DNA of 5,611 bases from WJLG01 sp964602485. GTDB lineage: Bacteria > Patescibacteriota > Patescibacteriia > Patescibacteriales > WJLG01. The stretch spans positions 1-5,611 of the forward strand of contig CAZRQU010000027.1 of NCBI GenBank assembly GCA_964602485.1, written 5' to 3'. The translations under genes and the position numbers were made by a program. Below the pieces are notes generated by a model. That model saw only the letters and a list, made by a program, of their open reading frames with translations. It ran no database searches and was not told the DNA's origin. Below, piece after piece: positions 1-5,611 of the stretch (the stretch's first letter is position 1; every line of letters starts with the position of its first letter).

Positions 1-7
1 TAAAATA

Positions 8-35
8 CCCTATACTGCATACTGAATACTATATT
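8..35. repeat. ATACTG-type heptad repeat in the intergenic leader
   Basis: Three head-to-tail 7-base units (ATACTGC, ATACTGA, ATACTAT) occupy positions 12-32. The stretch 8-35 aligns without gaps to 3082-3109, with about 20 of 28 bases identical by eye. Positions 3-10 and 19-28 are also exact reverse complements of 3066-3073 and 3053-3062. The two intergenic regions therefore appear to carry members of the same small, partly palindromic repeat family. The window edge may cut this copy. Function is unknown; it could be a mobile-like intergenic repeat or an RNA stem. Confidence 0.5.
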
Positions 36-46
36 CCAAATTACCA

Positions 47-75
47 ATTACAAATATCAAAATATTTGCTATAAT
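47..75 (+). promoter_or_regulatory. Predicted sigma70-type promoter with extended -10
   Basis: A perfect -10 hexamer TATAAT (70-75) is preceded by TG at 67-68, giving the extended -10 form TGnTATAAT. A -35-like ATTACA (47-52, 4 of 6 to TTGACA) lies exactly 17 bases upstream. Transcription would begin near 81-83, leaving about ten bases before the ATG at 92 and no room for a normal Shine-Dalgarno sequence. It is the best promoter-like signal noticed in the window and probably drives the downstream genes. The surroundings are very AT-rich, which raises the chance of a coincidental match. Confidence 0.6.
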
Positions 76-91
76 TGATATAAATATATAA

Positions 92-1732
92 ATGAAGAAG
101 TATCTGATAATAAATTCCATAATCCTTTTATTGGCTATGGCATTTTCTGTTGCTGTTGGCTTGTTTTTGATATTCGAGTTCGACATAGGCCAGGCCAAGG
201 CAGCTAGTTTGGATAAGGAACCGCCGGTAATATATAATCCGGGAGTTTCGGATGTGACCGCTTCTTCGGCCATGATAACCTGGACTACTGACGAGGAGGC
301 TGATTCTTTGGTGAATTTCGGACTGAATAAAAGATATGGCATGGTCCGCGATCCTTTTTATGATAAAACCGAGCACAGTATATTGGTAGATGATCTTTTA
401 CCGGACACTGTTTATTATTTCCGTATCACTTCAGCTGACGATTCAGGCAATCAGACAATATCCAGTGATTACACTTTTACGACCTTGCCTATCCAGGAAT
501 ACATAGAAAAGGAGATAGAAGAGGGTCTTTCGCCCGGACGTTTTGATGAAGAAGGGGAGTTTGAGCAAAAATTTGAAGAAGAAGGAATGTTCGAAAAGGG
601 TTTTGATGAAGAAGGGCTTTATGAGTACCCCTATATGGAGGAGCTGGAGGAAGCTGAAGAAGAAAGAGTGACTGAAATATTGGAAAAGATGCAGGAGGTG
701 ACCGCGGAAGAGGCTTTGGAAGCTATCAAGAAGACCGTGGAATATCAAGCTGAGCAAGTTTCGGAATTCGAGATAATATTCGACCAAGTGGATGTTGAGA
801 CCGGAACCGATTATGCGGTGGTCAGGTGGCGAACCAGTCAAGAGGCTAATTCCATCATATCTTTAGTGGAAGAAAGGGATTTCGATCCCAATGCCGCTGA
901 TCCTTACTTTTGGGAAGAAGGTAATTTTCAGGTCCAAACAAAAGAACATCGAGTAGAAGTTACCGGGCTTGATCCGGCTACCACTTATCATTTCAAAGTC
1001 AGTTCAGAAACTTCTTTAGGGGTTAGCGCCGAGAGCGAGGATCTGGTTTTCGTAACTAAATCCATACTGCCTGAGATATACAATTTGAGCGTGTATAAGA
1101 TAGAAGAGGATGCGGCCACTATTACTTTTAATACTAATGTTCCTTGTTCTTCTTTGGTAGAATATACCAATCTGGATACAGCCGACACGAAAATGGAAGG
1201 AAGCTCGGATTATGGTGTGGCTCACTCGGTGCGTTTGACCAACTTGAATTACGATACTTACTATTCAGCTTTGGTCGAAGTGGAGAATGAGTATGGAGAA
1301 AAGGCTCAAAGTTCGCCTTTTACCTTTTTGACCATTAAAGATGAAACTGAGCCTATGATCTCTAAAGTTAGGACCGAATCAACTTTATATCCGGGCGGGG
1401 ACACCAAGGTGCAGACGATCATCAGTTGGGAGACCGACGAGTTGGCTGTTTGTCAGCTTTTCTATCATCAGGGATTGGCGACCGGAGAAGACATAAATGA
1501 ACTTGAAATAGAAGAGGATTATATAAAGAAACATGTCCAAGTGACCACTAATCTGTTGCCTTCGACTGTTTATAAATATTGGATAAAATGTTGGGATGAT
1601 GTGAAGAACGAAGCAAGGTCAAGAGATTTTTCAATGCTTACCCCGACCAGGGAAGAGAGTATAATCGATATAATATTAAAGAATTTTGAAAGCACCTTCG
1701 GATGGGTCAAAAACATTGGCGGAGGCGGATAA
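92..1732 (+). CDS. Exported or membrane-anchored protein with four FN3-like domains
   Basis: The 546-residue product starts with a basic tip (MKK) and a hydrophobic segment at about 5-30. AKA-A at 35-38 is a plausible signal peptidase I site, but the segment could stay as an anchor. Four FN3-like beta-sandwich domains follow, at about 44-133, 225-323, 326-416 and 420-518. Each shows the pattern W/F-x-T-x(3)-A/C-x-S/Q followed by H-x(4)-L-x-P/Y-x-T-x-Y; the core aromatic is W64, W246, F346 and W446. This resembles the FN3-like N-terminal module of purple acid phosphatases, but no enzyme domain follows. Residues 134-224 are a very acidic linker with three decapeptide repeats (151-180) and a probable helix or coiled coil (182-222). 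C454 and C500 in the last domain could pair. The tail is an amphipathic helix (about 521-541) ending in GGGG. A role in adhesion, or as extracellular partner of the ABC genes just downstream, is inferred from context. The ATG has no Shine-Dalgarno sequence but sits next to a strong promoter. Confidence 0.9.
   Translation: MKKYLIINSIILLLAMAFSVAVGLFLIFEFDIGQAKAASLDKEPPVIYNPGVSDVTASSAMITWTTDEEADSLVNFGLNKRYGMVRDPFYDKTEHSILVDDLLPDTVYYFRITSADDSGNQTISSDYTFTTLPIQEYIEKEIEEGLSPGRFDEEGEFEQKFEEEGMFEKGFDEEGLYEYPYMEELEEAEEERVTEILEKMQEVTAEEALEAIKKTVEYQAEQVSEFEIIFDQVDVETGTDYAVVRWRTSQEANSIISLVEERDFDPNAADPYFWEEGNFQVQTKEHRVEVTGLDPATTYHFKVSSETSLGVSAESEDLVFVTKSILPEIYNLSVYKIEEDAATITFNTNVPCSSLVEYTNLDTADTKMEGSSDYGVAHSVRLTNLNYDTYYSALVEVENEYGEKAQSSPFTFLTIKDETEPMISKVRTESTLYPGGDTKVQTIISWETDELAVCQLFYHQGLATGEDINELEIEEDYIKKHVQVTTNLLPSTVYKYWIKCWDDVKNEARSRDFSMLTPTREESIIDIILKNFESTFGWVKNIGGGG
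542..631 (+). repeat. Three tandem 30-base repeats encoding an acidic decapeptide
   Basis: Within the FN3 protein gene, 542-571, 572-601 and 602-631 are in-frame 30-base units. They encode FDEEGEFEQK, FEEEGMFEKG and FDEEGLYEYP (residues 151-180), with consensus F-D/E-E-E-G-x-F/Y-E-x-x. Each DNA unit opens with TTTGA(T/A)GAAGAAGG, so slippage or unequal recombination could change the copy number. The segment lies in the linker between FN3 domains 1 and 2. Its high negative charge would suit an extended spacer or metal binding, but that is inference. Confidence 0.85.
1721..1725 (+). promoter_or_regulatory. Ribosome binding site embedded in the preceding gene's end
   Basis: GGAGG ends ten bases before the ATG at 1736 and is the clearest Shine-Dalgarno sequence in the window. 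It lies within the last codons of the FN3 gene (GGC GGA GGC GGA TAA). The GGGG tail of that protein and the ATPase gene's binding site are therefore the same bases. Only three bases separate the stop from the next start, so translational coupling is likely. Confidence 0.7.
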
Positions 1733-1735
1733 TAT

Positions 1736-3052
1736 ATGGATCCAGTAGTGCAGTTAAAAAATACGGATGTTACCTATAATCTGGGCAAGAAGAACGAATT
1801 CAAGGCCATAGATGATTTCAGTATGGACATCTATCCTGGTGAGTTTGTGGCTTTTTTCGGACCTTCGGGTTGCGGTAAGTCTACTTTGTTCTATTCCATA
1901 TTGGGTATATTAAAGCCATCTGCCGGCGAGGTGCTGACCAAAGGTGAGAATCCTTATACTTTCTCGCCGGAGGAAATGGTTTATTATCAGTCCAAGATAA
2001 TAGGTATAATTTATCAGGCTTTCTATCTTATAGACTCATTATCCGTTATAGATAATGTGGTTCTGCCCCAGATATTCATGAGTATACCTCCCAGCAAGAG
2101 GAGGAGGCGCGGGCTTGAGCTTTTGTCGCGTTTTGGTTTGGCTGATAAGGCTGATAGTTTTCCAACTCTGCTTTCCGGTGGACAAATGCAGAGAGTTTCC
2201 GTATCTCGCTCCTTGGTCAATAACCCGGATGTGATCTTGGCAGACGAGCCGACCGGTAATTTGGATTCCAAATCATCGGATCAGGTTATGCACTCTTTGG
2301 ATGATATTAGCCGTATAGAGAAAAAAACGATCATTATGATCACGCATAATGCTTCTCAGCTACATTGGGTGCATAGAGTTATCTATATAAAGGATGGAAA
2401 ACTAATGCGCGTGGTTCCGAATCCGGACAGGAAGCAGATAGCCAAGTTCGATAAACAGAAGATATTGGTTACAGAGATGGAACTTTTGGCCAAAATGTTC
2501 CCTTACGCTCCGCCCGAAGACCTAAAGGTCAAAAGTGTGGTGAATTATTTGACTCAGGATCTTACTTTTATGCAAATAAACAATCTGGAGAACAACATCA
2601 GGAAGATATTGGAAAGAAAGATAGACAAGGAGATATTGTTCAAGAAATTGATAATGTCAACAGAAAGAGGAGGGGTGGCCTTAAGCGAAGAAAGGGCCAG
2701 AACTATCGCTGACAAAGTGGGGCAGATACTTAAGCAAAGTGAGGACATAAGAAGATATAGGCGTCGCCAAAACCAAGGAACATTCTATAATCGCGAAGAG
2801 AAATTGGTTACTGATATACTTAATTATATAATAGGAGAAAGCGGTGTTAGTTTGGGCAGGATACAAAAAATGAGGCTCAAAGAAGCGGTTAAGCATAGAG
2901 TGGCCGGTATTATCCGAAGAAAAGAGTTCAATGAGATATTGGGCATTTCAAAGGAAGAAGGTGGTGTAGGCTTGACCAAAGAAGAAAAAGAGAACGCTAT
3001 AAGATATCTAGAGAAACTTTTGACCCAGGGGGTTAATATACACGAACGATAA
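1736..3052 (+). CDS. LolD/MacB/FtsE-type ABC ATPase with duplicated C-terminal extension
   Basis: Residues 1-225 form a complete ABC nucleotide-binding domain. Visible motifs are the A-loop aromatic Y14, Walker A GPSGCGKST (42-50), Q-loop Q94, signature LSGGQMQRV (146-154), Walker B VILADE (166-171), D-loop GNLD (174-177) and H-loop H204. All catalytic residues are present, so it should hydrolyse ATP on the cytoplasmic side. The sequence fits the LolD/MacB/FtsE subfamily, which pairs with FtsX-like permeases, and such a permease is encoded next. LolD-like ATPases are usually about 230 residues; this one has 438. The extra part has a linker (about 226-267) and two related helical units of about 70 residues (268-334 and 361-431). 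Both units open with (V/L)NY(L/I) and carry the core S-x-E-x-GGV-x-L-S/T-x-E-E. I do not recognise this tail as a known domain. Start choice is supported by GGAGG ten bases upstream. The family assignment is firm; the transported substrate, if any, is unknown. Confidence 0.95.
   Translation: MDPVVQLKNTDVTYNLGKKNEFKAIDDFSMDIYPGEFVAFFGPSGCGKSTLFYSILGILKPSAGEVLTKGENPYTFSPEEMVYYQSKIIGIIYQAFYLIDSLSVIDNVVLPQIFMSIPPSKRRRRGLELLSRFGLADKADSFPTLLSGGQMQRVSVSRSLVNNPDVILADEPTGNLDSKSSDQVMHSLDDISRIEKKTIIMITHNASQLHWVHRVIYIKDGKLMRVVPNPDRKQIAKFDKQKILVTEMELLAKMFPYAPPEDLKVKSVVNYLTQDLTFMQINNLENNIRKILERKIDKEILFKKLIMSTERGGVALSEERARTIADKVGQILKQSEDIRRYRRRQNQGTFYNREEKLVTDILNYIIGESGVSLGRIQKMRLKEAVKHRVAGIIRRKEFNEILGISKEEGGVGLTKEEKENAIRYLEKLLTQGVNIHER
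2537..3028 (+). repeat. Internal duplication in the C-terminal tail of the ABC ATPase
   Basis: Residues 268-334 (bases 2537-2737) and 361-431 (bases 2816-3028) align over nearly their whole length. The unit starts with VVNYL or ILNYI, passes through a basic helix, then F-x-x-(I/L) and the most conserved core, STERGGVALSEER against SKEEGGVGLTKEE. It ends in a helix finishing ILKQ or LLTQ. Identity is visible in the protein rather than the DNA, so the duplication looks old. The joining segment 335-360 is rich in arginine (RRYRRRQNQ). Confidence 0.75.
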
Positions 3053-3104
3053 TATTCAGTATAAAGGGTATTTAGGACGACCCGCATATTGCATACCTAA
3101 TATT
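3051..3104 (+). repeat. Imperfect stem-loop in the gap between ATPase and permease genes
   Basis: AATATTCAGTAT (3051-3062) pairs with ATACCTAATATT (3093-3104) at 10 of 12 positions across a 30-base loop. Inside the loop GGGT (3066-3069) can pair with ACCC (3080-3083). The left arm overlaps the ATPase stop codon. Parts match the leader repeat at 3-35 in both orientations. There is no GC-rich stem with a following T-run, so it does not look like an ordinary intrinsic terminator. It may be an intergenic repeat that alters mRNA stability or the expression ratio of ATPase to permease. Confidence 0.5.
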
Positions 3105-3118
3105 AAATATAAGAAAAA

Positions 3119-4312
3119 ATGATCGCGTTTGGAGATACAATCAAATTAGCCACTAGAATGTTTCGAACCAGGCCGGCTAGGACTTGGCTTACTATTTTAG
3201 GTATTGGTGTCGGCATTGGAGCCGTGGTCCTTTTGGTCGGCTTGGGCTATGGATTACAGAAGATACTTATAGAAAAGATCGTTTTCGGTGAAGCTATGCT
3301 TTCTTTGGATGTGGTCACTCCTCCTTCGCAAGTTTTAGTTATAGATGATGAAAAACTGGAAGAGTTCAAGCAGGTGCCTCATGTAGATGATGTTTCACCT
3401 CTGGCTACCTTTAATTCATCTTTGACCTATGGAGATCTTACCGGCAGTGTTATGCTAAGAGGGGTTAGGCCGTCATATTTCGGATATGCCGGTATTAGAA
3501 TATGGAAAGGTGATTTTTTTGAAGAGGAAGAAAGAAATAAAGTCGTCCTCTCTTCAGCTATAATGAAGCTTTTTGAAATGGAGCCGGATGAGATATTGGG
3601 CAAAAGGATAAATCTAAAAGCCATAGTTCCCAATAATGACGGCACCACCAGAGAAGTTCCACTTAATAAAGAGTATTATGTGGAAGGCGTGATCGAGGAT
3701 GAAACTTCCCTTTATGCTTTTATTCCTCTTGATGATCTTTCTTCCCAATTCGTTATTCCTTACTATGAAAGAACTAGGGTCAAGGTGGAGGCCAGTGAAT
3801 ATTTGGATCCGACAGAGGAGGAATTCTTGAACAGGGGGTTTTTGGTCAATTCACTCTCAAAGACGGTCGAGCAGGCCAATAAGATATTTTCCGGCGTGCA
3901 GATAGCTTTAGCTGTTTTTGGTGGTATTGCTTTGATAGTGTCTGCCATCGGCATGTTCAACACCATGACGGTCACCTTGCTCGAAAGAACCAAAGAGATC
4001 GGTATTATGCGTACTATTGGAGCTTCGAATATGACCATTATGATATTATTTCTGTCAGAAGCTTTATTGATGGGATTTTTTGGTGGATTGTCAGGAGTGG
4101 CCATGGGGGTGGTTGGCGGAACAGCGGCCAATTTTACTCTTAGTTTTATTGCTTCCAGAATGGGCGGTCAAGCCATAGACTTATTCGCTTTTCCTATATT
4201 CTTTTTGGTATTCATGGTGGTTTTTTCCGCTTTTTTGGGTATTTTGACCGGATTTTTTCCGTCAAAACGCGCCTCTTCATTGAATCCATTGGAAGCTATT
4301 AGGTATAGTTAA
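3119..4312 (+). CDS. MacB/FtsX-type ABC transporter permease
   Basis: The 397-residue product has the layout of stand-alone MacB-type permeases, which are about 400 residues long. It has a cytoplasmic amphipathic start (1-21), TM1 at about 22-45, and a large extracytoplasmic domain of the MacB periplasmic-core type at about 46-257. TM2 (258-282), TM3 (about 304-340) and TM4 (about 356-380) follow. The loop after TM2, around LLERTKEIGIMRTIGAS (287-303), is the FtsX family's conserved cytoplasmic region next to the ATPase. The end PSKRASSLNPLEAIRYS (381-397) matches the usual closing motif P-x-x-x-A-x-x-L-x-P-x-E-A-L/I-R-Y. Members of this type VII ABC group typically move conformational change across the membrane rather than pass solutes through a pore. 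The partner ATPase is encoded 66 bases upstream. The start is preceded only by a weak A-rich site (AAGAAAAA). No separate promoter was convincing in the gap, although the AT-rich sequence leaves room for one. Substrate or target is unknown. Confidence 0.95.
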   Translation: MIAFGDTIKLATRMFRTRPARTWLTILGIGVGIGAVVLLVGLGYGLQKILIEKIVFGEAMLSLDVVTPPSQVLVIDDEKLEEFKQVPHVDDVSPLATFNSSLTYGDLTGSVMLRGVRPSYFGYAGIRIWKGDFFEEEERNKVVLSSAIMKLFEMEPDEILGKRINLKAIVPNNDGTTREVPLNKEYYVEGVIEDETSLYAFIPLDDLSSQFVIPYYERTRVKVEASEYLDPTEEEFLNRGFLVNSLSKTVEQANKIFSGVQIALAVFGGIALIVSAIGMFNTMTVTLLERTKEIGIMRTIGASNMTIMILFLSEALLMGFFGGLSGVAMGVVGGTAANFTLSFIASRMGGQAIDLFAFPIFFLVFMVVFSAFLGILTGFFPSKRASSLNPLEAIRYS

Positions 4313-4328
4313 GATAACCATAAAACAT

Positions 4329-4970
4329 ATGAACAAGAGAAAAATGAAAGAAAGGATAAATAAGGTCAAGGAGAGGTCGTTGGACCTGAAAACAGGACTA
4401 GAAAAGGTTTTTAAGGTGCAAGATGAGCGTGATCGTCGGATATTCTATACTATATTGAGCGTGGTCTTGCTTATTTTAATATATTTGATATTCATCAGAG
4501 GGTATTTTGTCAGACAAGAAGAGAAAAGAGAGGCTGAAGAAAAGGCAAAAATGGAGCAAGTAAGGCAAGAAAGGGTAGAGAAGATAAAAGAGGCGCCTAA
4601 GTCAAGGATATCTTTCTTTTTGGTAAAGCCGGTTAGAGCCAATTTGGCCATACCTGATTATTGGGAAGGAAGTTACCGTTTGGCGGAAAAAGGGGATAAG
4701 ACCACCTTCTTACATATAGACGATCCATCGCAAACAGCTGAGATATTCTATATTCGCCTGGTTTCGGTGAAACAATTGGAAGAATTGAATGAAGGCGAGC
4801 AGGAAGTGGACCCTGACGATCGGATCAAGAAGGGCGATACAACTTATACTTTTGTTTACAAGATGTCTTCGGAAAATCCTTACAAGGATAATGAAGAGCT
4901 CAGAGGCAAGCTGGATAGAATGAAGATAGACGCCCGCGAAATGATAAAGAATTATTTTAAGACTTTCTAG
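4329..4970 (+). CDS. Bitopic membrane protein with coiled coil and extracytoplasmic domain
   Basis: I do not recognise this 213-residue protein. It has a strongly basic cytoplasmic start (1-37) and a single membrane segment at about 39-57 (inside-positive, N-in). A highly charged heptad-like helix at about 61-88 is likely a coiled coil. The outer domain at about 103-213 begins near IPDYWEGSYRLAEKG and alternates predicted strands (TTFLHI, AEIFYIRLVSV, TTYTFVYKMS), ending in a basic helix. A W-E-G-x-Y opening followed by strands recalls small secreted or lipoprotein alpha/beta domains in Firmicutes, but that likeness is only an impression. There is no cysteine, so it is not a lipoprotein. It begins 16 bases after the permease stop and probably shares its transcript, so it could be an accessory envelope subunit. 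No good Shine-Dalgarno sequence precedes the ATG at 4329. An in-frame ATG at 4344 (M6) is an alternative start. Confidence 0.85.
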   Translation: MNKRKMKERINKVKERSLDLKTGLEKVFKVQDERDRRIFYTILSVVLLILIYLIFIRGYFVRQEEKREAEEKAKMEQVRQERVEKIKEAPKSRISFFLVKPVRANLAIPDYWEGSYRLAEKGDKTTFLHIDDPSQTAEIFYIRLVSVKQLEELNEGEQEVDPDDRIKKGDTTYTFVYKMSSENPYKDNEELRGKLDRMKIDAREMIKNYFKTF

Positions 4971-4984
4971 GGATAAACATATTT

Positions 4985-5608
4985 TTGAAGTGTTTTATTA
5001 TGACCATAGTATATCTATCAATTCAAGCTATTATCCTCACAGCCTCATTGTTTGCAGTATCTGTTTTTGTTTATTTGATATTGTTCTATGGTTTTACCCC
5101 CTTTCTTCCGGGCAGGCCGGAAGAAGTAAAGAAAATAATAAAAGAAATGAGGATAAAACACGGATCAGTGATATATTCTTTGGGGAGCGGTACTTCCGGG
5201 TTCTTAATGGTTTTGGAGCAACATTATCCTAACTTGGAATTGGTGGGAGTGGAGAAAAAATGGTCTCATTATCTAGCAGCCAAGATCCAGGTTGTTTTAA
5301 AAAGAAGCCGTATAAAGGTAGTGAAAGATGATTATTATTGGACTGATATAAGCCGGGCGGATGTAGTTTACTGCTATGTCAGTTTGGAGGACATAAGAGA
5401 GATACATAGACGCTTAAAGATAGACACCAAACCGAACACCTTGATAGTTAGTAATGGTTTTGTTCTGCCTTATATGGAACCTTTAAAAGTTCTTAAATTG
5501 AAGCATAGAAAGCGTTGGTATAATATATTTACTAGAGGTAAAGAGGTGGTTAGAACCAGTCGGGATGAGGATAAGCGAGACGATAAAGCTTATTTTTATC
5601 AAGTGTAG
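4985..5608 (+). CDS. Membrane-anchored class I SAM methyltransferase, FAM173/ATPSCKMT-like
   Basis: The product has an N-terminal membrane segment (about 7-36 from the TTG start) and then a compact Rossmann-type methyltransferase fold. Motif I is YSLGSGTSGF (64-73), the ribose-binding acid is E90 in LVGVEKKW (86-93), DDYYWTD (115-121) follows, and motif IV is DVVYCYVS (126-133). The order of TM helix, LGSG, G-x-E-x-x-W, (D)-x-x-W-x-D and a short V-x-Y-x-V-S strand resembles FAM173/ATPSCKMT-type lysine methyltransferases. Those act on membrane proteins such as the ATP synthase c subunit. The family link is inference from memory of the motif layout. Motif I is atypical: the usual D-L-G-x-G-D-G has S65 for the acid and T70-S71 in place of the second D. 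The tail (from about 173) is basic and has no obvious domain. The start is either TTG 4985 (207 residues, AGGG at 4969-4972) or ATG 5000 (202 residues, GAAG at 4987-4990). The gene follows the previous stop by 14 bases and ends three bases before the window edge. Confidence 0.85.
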   Translation: MKCFIMTIVYLSIQAIILTASLFAVSVFVYLILFYGFTPFLPGRPEEVKKIIKEMRIKHGSVIYSLGSGTSGFLMVLEQHYPNLELVGVEKKWSHYLAAKIQVVLKRSRIKVVKDDYYWTDISRADVVYCYVSLEDIREIHRRLKIDTKPNTLIVSNGFVLPYMEPLKVLKLKHRKRWYNIFTRGKEVVRTSRDEDKRDDKAYFYQV

Positions 5609-5611
5609 GTA

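Noticed and set aside
10..342. A 110-codon minus-strand open frame overlapping the leader and the start of the FN3 gene
   Set aside because: The product is low in recognisable structure, it overlaps the predicted promoter and signal peptide region, and it has no convincing ribosome binding site.
443..841. A 132-codon open frame on the minus strand inside the FN3 gene
   Set aside because: It lies wholly antisense to a clear coding region with recognisable FN3 domains. Its translation is dominated by F, L and S, as expected from reading acidic GAA/GAG-rich codons backwards.
3053..3118. A second promoter or intrinsic terminator in the gap before the permease gene
   Set aside because: TAATAT and TATAAG occur as possible -10 boxes, but no -35 lies at proper spacing. 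The stem-loop is AT-rich, has mismatches and no following T-run. Neither call is strong enough.
3763..4131. A 122-codon minus-strand open frame inside the permease gene
   Set aside because: It is antisense to the conserved FtsX-family transmembrane region and shows no domain of its own.
4990..5232. An 80-codon + strand open frame overlapping the methyltransferase start in another frame
   Set aside because: The overlapping frame carries methyltransferase motifs, while this one has none and stops early.
92..5608. Recoded TGA (Gracilibacteria/SR1-type genetic code)
   Set aside because: All five genes read through under the standard code with no internal TGA, tryptophan uses TGG, and stops are TAA or TAG. 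The absence of TGA stops among five genes is not informative by itself.
1..5611. CRISPR array, tRNA, rRNA, insertion sequence or riboswitch
   Set aside because: No regularly spaced direct repeats, tRNA-like cloverleaf, rRNA segment, transposase or long structured leader was seen. The leader before the first gene is too short for a typical riboswitch.

Overview
The window is an AT-rich, tightly packed stretch of bacterial DNA with five consecutive genes, all on the + strand. Gaps between genes are 3, 66, 16 and 14 bases, so it looks like one operon. The style suggests an uncultivated Candidate Phyla Radiation (Patescibacteria, Parcubacteria-like) genome: ATA is a common isoleucine codon, AGA/AGG are common arginine codons, ribosome binding sites are weak, and several products are small envelope proteins of unknown role. 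That assignment is inference from style; there is no rRNA or marker gene here. All stops are TAA or TAG and no TGA lies inside the reading frames, so nothing points to the recoded Gracilibacteria/SR1 code.

Layout: bases 1-91 are an intergenic leader with ATACTG-type heptad repeats and a good sigma70-type promoter (extended -10) very close to the first start codon. 92-1732 encodes an exported or membrane-anchored protein with four fibronectin type III (FN3)-like domains. Its first and second domains are separated by an acidic linker containing three tandem decapeptides. 1736-3052 encodes a LolD/MacB/FtsE-type ABC ATPase with an unusual C-terminal extension of about 210 residues that contains an internal duplication. 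3053-3118 is the only sizeable gap inside the cluster and holds an imperfect stem-loop related to the repeats at the window's left edge. 3119-4312 encodes a MacB/FtsX-type permease. 4329-4970 encodes a bitopic membrane protein with a coiled coil and an extracytoplasmic alpha/beta-like domain. 4985-5608 encodes a membrane-anchored class I SAM-dependent methyltransferase that resembles the FAM173/ATPSCKMT lysine methyltransferase group.

Working model (inference): the ATPase and permease form a type VII ABC (mechanotransmission) machine. The MacA-type adaptor normally beside such pairs is missing, and the secreted FN3 protein occupies its place in the operon. The bitopic protein could be a further envelope component. 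The methyltransferase could modify a membrane protein or be an unrelated co-transcribed gene. The most unusual points are the FN3/ABC/FtsX gene set without a MacA adaptor, the duplicated cytoplasmic tail on the ATPase, and the decapeptide repeat in the FN3 protein.
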